A stretch of 64,000 bases of DNA from positions 1-64,000 of the forward strand of contig NZ_JAFCGY010000021.1 in NCBI RefSeq assembly GCF_016836705.1. The letters run 5' to 3'. The DNA comes from Mesorhizobium caraganae (lineage in GTDB: Bacteria > Pseudomonadota > Alphaproteobacteria > Rhizobiales > Rhizobiaceae). Every line of letters starts with the position of its first letter. Position 1 is the stretch's first letter. The notes beneath the pieces were generated by a model that worked only from the letters and a program-made list of their open reading frames with translations, was not told the origin of the DNA and did not search any database. A program made the translations under genes and the position numbers. Positions 58,628-64,000 of the stretch are shown here, one piece after another.

Positions 58628-61480
58628 CTACATCTCCTGCCGCGCATTGGTCGGGTCGAAGAAGGCATGGCCGACAACCGGCACCTCGACCAGCGCGCCA
58701 TCGCGGCACTTCACCATCACCGGGCTTCCTTCTTTGGAGTCGTCGACATGGACATAGGCCAAAGCGATGGAACAGCCGAGCGTCGGCGAAAAGCCGATCG
58801 AGGTGATCTGGCCGACGGGATCGTTGCCGCGCAGCACCAGGCAGCTCTCGCCGGGTATGTCTTTGGCGCCGGCGGGAAATTGCAAACCAACCAGCTTGCG
58901 CGCCTGGCCAAGCCTGGCGCGCATTTCGATGGAACGCTTGCCGACGAAGAACGGCTTCTTCTTCGACACCGCCCAGCCGAAGCCGAGCTCGTCCGGCGTG
59001 GTGATCGCATCCGTATCCTGGCCGATCAGGATATGGCCTTTCTCCAGGCGCAGAATACGCGACGCTTCCAGCCCGTAAGGCATGAGGCCATGCGGCTTGC
59101 CGGCCGCCATCACCGCGTCCCACAGCGCCGGCGCGAGGCTGGATGGGCAATGCAATTCGAAGCTGAGTTCGCCGGTGAAGCCGATCCGCATGACGCGCAC
59201 CGGCACGCCGGCGACGACGCCTTCGCGGCCGCTGAGATAGGGGAAGGCCTCGCGGCTGAAATCGATATCGCCTGACAAGGCTTCAAGCACCGAGCGTGCC
59301 TTCGGGCCGGTGACGTTGAGGCCGCAAAAGGCGCCAGTGAGATTGAGGACATCGACCTTGAGCCGCCACTGCGCATTCCAGAACAGCATGTCGGCATAGA
59401 CGCGCGCGACGCCGCCTGTCGTGGCCGTGACATAGAAGCGGTCGTCGGCCAGGCGGTAGGCAACGCCGTCATCGACCACCGAGCCCATCTCGTTGAGCAT
59501 CAGGCAATAGCGCACGCGCCCGACCGGCTGGTTGGCATGCGCCATGGTGTAGAGCCGGTCGAGGAATTCGCCGGCATCCGGCCCGCGCAGCTCCAGCTTG
59601 CCGAGCGTCGAGACGTCGAGCAGGCCGACGCCTTCGCGCACCGCCATGATCTCGTCGCGGATAGCCTTTTGCGTGTCGCCGGTATCGCCATAAAAGTACG
59701 GGCGCCACCAGGCGCCGACCGGCTTCATCGCGGCGTTGAGTGCCAGATGCCTGGCGTGCAGTGCGGTGCGCCGTTCCAGCACCTCGTGATGGCCGGCAAG
59801 CACGCCGAGCGTCTCCGGGCCGACCGGTGGGCGCGCCGTCGTGATGCCGACTTCGGCCACCGTCCGGTCGGTCGCTTCGGCGACGATCCGCGCCGTCGCC
59901 AGCGCCGAATGGCGGCCCTGGCTCGGCCCCATGCCAACCGTGGTGAAGCGCTTGACCAGCTCGATCTCGCGATAGCCATCCTTGATGGCGTTGTGCAGGT
60001 CCTTGACCTGTAGATCCTCGTCGAAATCGACGAAGTCGCGGCCTCTCGCATTGGCCAGGATTGGCTGCACATGGACCGGGCAGGATGGCTTTACTTTGTC
60101 GAGGACTGTATCTCGCGCAACCGCATGGCCAAGCCGCTGCAGTGACATTGCAGCCGCACGACGGCCGCCGGCAACAGCGCCTTCGAGGCCATGGTCTCCG
60201 GCGACCGAGCCGGCAAGCCGCACCGACCCTTGCGCCAGCGTGAGCGTCATCGATCCGGTGACGTCTTCGTACCCGACCTTGGCTCCCGCCTGGCAAGACA
60301 GTTGCCATGCCGGCACCTCGCCAACGGCGATCGTCAGCAGGTCGCATTCTACCCATCGTCCGCCGATGCGAACCCGGGCCAGGTGTCCGCCGCGACCTTC
60401 CGCAGCTTCAACCGTCACCGCCTTCTGGATCGCCACGCCCCTGCCGTGCAGTTCGGCTTCGAGCGGACCCGGCACGCCGCCGGATCGTGGATCGGCGACC
60501 AGCATGACCGAGACGCCGGCCTCGACCAGATCGAGCGCGACGGCATAACCCTCATCATTGCCGGTCAGCACCACGGCCTTTTGCCCGGGGCGCACACCAT
60601 AGTGGCGGATCAGCCGCTGTACGGCGCTGCCGAGCATGATCCCCGGCAGATCATTGTTGCGAAAGATTGCAGGCTGCCCGATCGCGCCGGTGGCAAGGAT
60701 GACTTCGCGTGCCCGTGTGCGATAGAGCCGGTCGCCCTGGATCAGCGGCAGCCAATTGTCCTCGTACCAGCCATTGCAGAGCGTGCCGGTCATTGTCAGC
60801 AGATTGGGCAGCGCCTCGCTACGCGCCGTCAGGTCCGCAAGCATTGCCGGGTCGTAGCGGCCGTAAGTCAGCGATCCGCCGATCTCCGGATTCTCGTCGC
60901 AGAGCACGACATCGGCACCCGATTCGGCGGCAGCGATCGCCGCGTTCAGGCCGGCCGGACCGGCGCCGACCACCAGCACGTCGCAATGAAGATGCGACTT
61001 GTCGAAATGCCGTTGCGCGGCCTTGGTGTCGACGATGCCGAGCCCCGCCTTGCGGCGGATGATCGGCTCCCAGAATTTCAGCCAGCTGTCGCGGCGCGGT
61101 CCCATGAAGGTGCGGTAGTAGAAACCGACCGGCAGGAAGCGCCCAAATCTGTCGATGATGGCGTCGCGGTCATGCGCCAGCGAGCCGTTGACGTTCTGCG
61201 CGCGGACCTGCAGGTCTTCGCTGACCGGCGTGCGGTCAGCTGCGACGTTGGGCTCCGAAGGCAGCTGCACCAGCGTGTTCGCCTCGGCCCCGTTCATGCT
61301 GAAGACGCCGCGCGGGCGGTGGTATTTGAACGAGCGCGACAGCATCCACTGCCCCGATGCGGCGAGCGCGCTGGCGATGCAGTCGCCGGCATAGGCATCG
61401 AAACTTTTGCCTTCGAAGCTGAAGCGCAGCGGGCGTGTCCGGTCGATGCGGGTACCGAAAGGGGCGGGCAGGCGGTTCAT
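58628..61480 (-). CDS. soxA: Sarcosine oxidase alpha subunit
   Basis: The protein has 950 aa from the ATG at 61480, which overlaps the soxD stop by 4 nt. Domains in order: a Fer2-like N-terminal domain without the iron-sulfur cysteines (residues 1-95, SFKYHRPRGVFSMNGAEAN), an NAD/FAD-type two-dinucleotide domain (DVLVVGAGPAGLNAAIAAAE near 170 and VVLTGNDEGYAVAL near 335), and a C-terminal aminomethyltransferase (GcvT-like) domain from about 590 that binds tetrahydrofolate. Its length fits the heterotetrameric family. The enzyme oxidises sarcosine to glycine, passing formaldehyde to folate as methylene-THF and producing hydrogen peroxide. Confidence 0.95.
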   Translation of the reverse strand: MNRLPAPFGTRIDRTRPLRFSFEGKSFDAYAGDCIASALAASGQWMLSRSFKYHRPRGVFSMNGAEANTLVQLPSEPNVAADRTPVSEDLQVRAQNVNGSLAHDRDAIIDRFGRFLPVGFYYRTFMGPRRDSWLKFWEPIIRRKAGLGIVDTKAAQRHFDKSHLHCDVLVVGAGPAGLNAAIAAAESGADVVLCDENPEIGGSLTYGRYDPAMLADLTARSEALPNLLTMTGTLCNGWYEDNWLPLIQGDRLYRTRAREVILATGAIGQPAIFRNNDLPGIMLGSAVQRLIRHYGVRPGQKAVVLTGNDEGYAVALDLVEAGVSVMLVADPRSGGVPGPLEAELHGRGVAIQKAVTVEAAEGRGGHLARVRIGGRWVECDLLTIAVGEVPAWQLSCQAGAKVGYEDVTGSMTLTLAQGSVRLAGSVAGDHGLEGAVAGGRRAAAMSLQRLGHAVARDTVLDKVKPSCPVHVQPILANARGRDFVDFDEDLQVKDLHNAIKDGYREIELVKRFTTVGMGPSQGRHSALATARIVAEATDRTVAEVGITTARPPVGPETLGVLAGHHEVLERRTALHARHLALNAAMKPVGAWWRPYFYGDTGDTQKAIRDEIMAVREGVGLLDVSTLGKLELRGPDAGEFLDRLYTMAHANQPVGRVRYCLMLNEMGSVVDDGVAYRLADDRFYVTATTGGVARVYADMLFWNAQWRLKVDVLNLTGAFCGLNVTGPKARSVLEALSGDIDFSREAFPYLSGREGVVAGVPVRVMRIGFTGELSFELHCPSSLAPALWDAVMAAGKPHGLMPYGLEASRILRLEKGHILIGQDTDAITTPDELGFGWAVSKKKPFFVGKRSIEMRARLGQARKLVGLQFPAGAKDIPGESCLVLRGNDPVGQITSIGFSPTLGCSIALAYVHVDDSKEGSPVMVKCRDGALVEVPVVGHAFFDPTNARQEM

Positions 61481-61743
61481 GACTGGCCGCTGCGCTGCGA
61501 GGCATCGAAGGTGCGGATGATCTCGTTGCTGACCAGATCGCGCTCGGCGAGGAAAAAGTAATTGCTCGGCACATGCCGCCACCACTCGACCACGACGCCT
61601 TTGCGGTTCTCGGCGCGGAACAGGTGTCGCGACCAGTCCGCGTCGGCGGTCTGTTCAGGATCCAACTCGTCGCGCACCGGCCCAAAAGACTGGAACTCGT
61701 CGATGTTGCGCGGGCCGTTCATCGGGCAGGTCATGATCTTCAT
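61477..61743 (-). CDS. soxD: Sarcosine oxidase delta subunit, zinc-ligand-poor variant
   Basis: The protein has 88 aa, lying between soxB and soxA as usual, and has the SoxD frame TCPMNGPRNIDEF, DWSRHLFRAENRKGVVVEWWRH and ...EIIRTFD. Typical SoxD binds zinc through a CPxCGPR pair and a later HxxxC. Here only Cys6 and His57 remain. Asn9 replaces the second cysteine and the later cysteine is missing; Cys6 is the only Cys in the protein. A zinc-free structural subunit, or one serving a different substrate, is inferred. Confidence 0.88.
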   Translation of the reverse strand: MKIMTCPMNGPRNIDEFQSFGPVRDELDPEQTADADWSRHLFRAENRKGVVVEWWRHVPSNYFFLAERDLVSNEIIRTFDASQRSGQS

Positions 61744-61762
61744 CGTCAGTGTTGTTTTATGT

Positions 61763-63004
61763 TCAATGACTGGCCGCCGTCGCGCCCATTTCGTTGAGCA
61801 GCTGGAAGGTCTCGAAGCGCTCCAGCGCGAACGGTTTCAGGATATCGGGAACGCGGCCGCTGGCGATGGTCTCGGCCATGCGTTTGCCGGCAACCGGCGT
61901 TGCCTTGAAGCCCCATGTGCCCCAGCCGCAATCGAGCCACAGATTGTCGAGCGGGCTGGCGCCCATGATCGGGCTGTTGTCCGGCGTCATGTCGGTAATC
62001 CCGGCCCATTGCCTGAGCAGCCTGACACCTTGCAGAAACGGAAACAGATGCACCGCGCCTTCGGCCAGATGCTCCTTCATGTCGAGCGTCGAGCGTGTCG
62101 AATAGAGCTGGTAGGGATCGGAGCCGCCGCCGATCACCACCTCGCCGCGCGACGACTGCACGAGATAGGTGTGCAGCGAGACGGAGGAGACCAGCGTGTT
62201 GAGCCACGGCTTCAGCGGCTGCGTCACCATCGCCTGCAGCGGATAGCAGCGGATCGGCAGTTCGACGCCGGCCATCAGCGCGACGTCGTAGTTCATGCCG
62301 CCGGTCGCGATCAGCACCTGGCCGCAGGCGATGCGGCCGCGGTTGGTCTTCACCGCCTGGACCCGGTCGCCGGCGATTTCAAAACCTTGCACCTCGGTGC
62401 GCTGGTGGATCTCGACACCGCGCCGCGACGCCTGCGCGGCATAGCCCCAGGCCACCGCGTCATGCCGCGCGGTGCCGCCATCGGCATGCCAGAGCCCGCC
62501 GAGGATTTCGAGCGCGCCGCCATAGTCCATGTTGAGCGACGGCACCAGTTCCTGGACCGCCTTCTGGTCGACCACTTCGGTACGGGTGCCCAGATGCTTG
62601 CCCATTTCGGCGCGTGCATGGAAGCTGCGTAGCGTCGCTTCCGAATGCGCAAGCGTCAGCTGGCCGCGCTGCGAGAACATGACGTTGAAATCGAGCTCCT
62701 GCGACAGCGTCTCGAACAGCGCCACGCCTTCCTTGTAGAAGGCGATGCCTTGCGGCGTGATGTAGTTGGAGCGGATCGTCGTGGTGTTGCGCGCCGTGTT
62801 GCCGCCGGCGAGGTAGCCTTTTTCGAGCACCGCCACGCTGGTGATGCCGTGGTACTTCGCCAGATGATGCGCGCAGGACAGGCCATGGCCGCCGCCGCCG
62901 ATAATGACGACATCGTAGGATGGCTTGAGCGCCGGCGTGGCGGGGATGTCCTCGCTGACCGGATAGTCCCGGCTGAGACCGTATTTCAGCAGCCCGAGCG
63001 GCAT
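61763..63004 (-). CDS. soxB: Sarcosine oxidase beta subunit
   Basis: The protein has 413 aa of the DAO/SoxB fold. DVVIIGGGGHGLSCAHHLAKYHG binds FAD. TARNTTTIRSNY, GGTARHDAVAWGYAAQA (the region containing the His that carries covalent FMN in the corynebacterial enzyme), ITDMTPDNSPIMG and GWGTWGFKATPVAG are characteristic of heterotetrameric sarcosine oxidase beta. It is the first sox gene, 6 nt downstream of the MmgE/PrpD gene. It holds the amine-oxidising active site. Confidence 0.94.
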   Translation of the reverse strand: MPLGLLKYGLSRDYPVSEDIPATPALKPSYDVVIIGGGGHGLSCAHHLAKYHGITSVAVLEKGYLAGGNTARNTTTIRSNYITPQGIAFYKEGVALFETLSQELDFNVMFSQRGQLTLAHSEATLRSFHARAEMGKHLGTRTEVVDQKAVQELVPSLNMDYGGALEILGGLWHADGGTARHDAVAWGYAAQASRRGVEIHQRTEVQGFEIAGDRVQAVKTNRGRIACGQVLIATGGMNYDVALMAGVELPIRCYPLQAMVTQPLKPWLNTLVSSVSLHTYLVQSSRGEVVIGGGSDPYQLYSTRSTLDMKEHLAEGAVHLFPFLQGVRLLRQWAGITDMTPDNSPIMGASPLDNLWLDCGWGTWGFKATPVAGKRMAETIASGRVPDILKPFALERFETFQLLNEMGATAASH

Positions 63005-63010
63005 GTCAGT

Positions 63011-64000
63011 CTACCACGCCGGCCGCTGGAGGGCTTTGCTGATCACAGGAGGATCGTAGAGCAGGGCGGAGAGCTCGGAGAAGCGGCTGTCGGGATCGGT
63101 CAGCGAGAGGATAGCGTCGCGGATCGCCATGGCGCGGCCCCGTCCGAGCACGGGTGTCGCAAACTCCAGATACTTGGCCTCGATCTCCCCTGATGTCAGC
63201 GGCGCCTCCGGTCCGCCGCGCGCGTGGACGTCGCCTGAGGTCAGCACCCGTCCATCGGTCGTGGTGATGGCGACATCGGCCCAGCGGCCTGCGGGGAAGC
63301 GGGCGCTGTGGCGCTCCTGCTCCGACACGCTGATGCGGTTCAGCATCTCGGCGACAGCTGCATCTTCGAGGCCGGCGCCGGAAATATGCTCCAGCCCGAT
63401 GCGGCCATGCAGGATGAAGTTCGCAACCGCAAAGCGCAGGCTGTACTGCGCCTTCGACGTCGTGTCCGGCATGCCATCGAACAGCGTCGCGGCATAATGG
63501 AAACTGTTGACTTGGACATGGTCGATGTCGGCTGGCGCGAGATGATGCGAAAGCACCAGCCCGCGCGTCGCGTCGATGGCCGCATGCGCCCAGCGGCAGA
63601 TCGGGTAGGGCTTCACATATTGCTGCACTGTCTGCCAGAAGCTGCCGAGATCCTGCCAATGCGTTGCGACTTCAGGTGCCTCGACGGTGATCGCCGGCGC
63701 GCCGGTGAAGCCGCGTTCGGCGAGCACAGCCGCCGACAGGCCCGTCAGCGCGCCCATGCCCGAGCCGTCATGCAGCATCGTCGGCGTGGCGATCTCGCGC
63801 ATCATCTGGCTGCGCGGACCGTGATACTCGGCAATGCCGAGCGCCTCGCGCAACTGCTCGTCATTCAGCTTGCGCAGGCGCGCCGCCACGGCGGCGACGC
63901 CGAGCGCATTCCAGGCGCCCGATGTATGGTAGTCCGACACGGTCGCATGCAGCGCGATGCCGGCGCGGCCGGCGACTTCGTAGCCGACGACCAGGGCTGC
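63011..64000 (-). CDS. MmgE/PrpD family protein (C-terminal part; start beyond the right edge)
   Basis: The leftward frame is open from the window edge through 330 codons, so the N-terminus is missing. The visible part reads VVGYEVAGRAGIALHATVSDYHTSG, SGAWNALGVAAVAARLRKL, TPTMLHDGSGMGALTGLSAAVLAERGF and YPICRWAHAAIDATRGL, a typical MmgE/PrpD second helical domain and lid. Family members include 2-methylcitrate dehydratase and cis-aconitate decarboxylase, but many catabolic copies have other hydration or elimination roles. It is co-oriented with soxB at 6 nt and appears to head or precede the sox operon. Confidence 0.88.
   Translation of the reverse strand, partial: AALVVGYEVAGRAGIALHATVSDYHTSGAWNALGVAAVAARLRKLNDEQLREALGIAEYHGPRSQMMREIATPTMLHDGSGMGALTGLSAAVLAERGFTGAPAITVEAPEVATHWQDLGSFWQTVQQYVKPYPICRWAHAAIDATRGLVLSHHLAPADIDHVQVNSFHYAATLFDGMPDTTSKAQYSLRFAVANFILHGRIGLEHISGAGLEDAAVAEMLNRISVSEQERHSARFPAGRWADVAITTTDGRVLTSGDVHARGGPEAPLTSGEIEAKYLEFATPVLGRGRAMAIRDAILSLTDPDSRFSELSALLYDPPVISKALQRPAW

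Noticed and set aside
57617-59275. Rightward open frame of 552 codons
   Set aside because: It crosses the antisense of three well-supported genes (DapA-like, soxG, soxA) and its product has no recognisable motif.
60191-61561. Rightward open frame of 456 codons
   Set aside because: It is antisense to soxA and lacks any family signature.
1-64000. CRISPR arrays, tRNA/rRNA genes, integrases or IS elements
   Set aside because: I looked on both strands for regularly spaced short repeats, cloverleaf-like conserved arms and transposase or recombinase motifs and found none I could support; only dispersed palindromes and adhesin repeats recur.

Overview
The window is high-GC, densely coded DNA from an alphaproteobacterium, most likely a rhizobial Phyllobacteriaceae member such as Mesorhizobium. 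This is inferred from the ehu/eut ectoine-catabolism cluster, rhizobial-type intergenic palindromes, DUF1127 and DUF3309 small proteins, and overall gene style; no rRNA or tRNA gene is present to confirm it. I saw no integrase, IS element, phage gene or CRISPR array. Truncated gene remnants near 11.8 kb and 28.1 kb mark small scars.

Region 1 (1-9.0 kb) is a surface-adhesion locus. It holds the N-terminal part of a giant Ig/VCBS-repeat adhesin, a divergent LapG-type periplasmic cysteine protease, and a type I secretion operon (TolC-like channel, ABC exporter, HlyD adaptor) ending in a ribbon-helix-helix/PAS-like protein. A large MscS-type channel, a hydrolase remnant beside a strong palindrome, and an EstB-like serine hydrolase follow (9.3-13.2 kb).

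Region 2 (13.3-28.0 kb) is a complete ectoine/5-hydroxyectoine utilisation cluster. The leftward arm is enuR, ehuA, ehuB, ehuC, ehuD, eutA, eutB, eutC, doeA (eutD), doeB (eutE). The rightward arm is doeX, doeC, doeD and an alcohol-dehydrogenase-like gene. Together they import ectoines, convert hydroxyectoine to ectoine, open the ring, deacetylate, transaminate and oxidise to aspartate. The regulators sit in the middle, with shared candidate operator words on both sides.

Region 3 (28.1-39.5 kb) is mixed accessory content: a wHTH-TolB-TPR regulator, DUF1127 protein, two MFS transporters flanking a TetR regulator, a small secreted protein, an FAD oxidoreductase, a DUF3309 peptide, and a heterodimeric ABC exporter with one degenerate ATP site.

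Region 4 (39.6-64 kb) contains three adjacent catabolic transcription units. A leftward operon (45.8 to 39.7 kb) has an MFS carrier, SDRs, an epimerase, a PuuE-like deacetylase and a dihydroorotase/allantoinase-like amidohydrolase. A rightward operon (46.0-53.1 kb) has RidA, dihydropyrimidinase/hydantoinase, D-carbamoylase, an F420-hydrogenase beta-subunit-like Fe-S flavoprotein, a D-amino-acid-oxidase-like flavoenzyme, an M20 carbamoylase and an N-carbamoylsarcosine-amidase-like hydrolase. A leftward operon running off the right edge (64 to 53.1 kb) has MmgE/PrpD, soxBDAG, a DHDPS-like aldolase, a D-2-hydroxyacid dehydrogenase, an MttB-like methyltransferase and a D-aminoacylase. I infer that these degrade a cyclic ureide and N-methylated or N-acylated amino-acid-like substrates through D-amino acids and sarcosine. 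The F420-beta-like protein, the zinc-ligand-poor SoxD and the orphan MttB homolog are the least explained parts and the best candidates for undescribed biochemistry.
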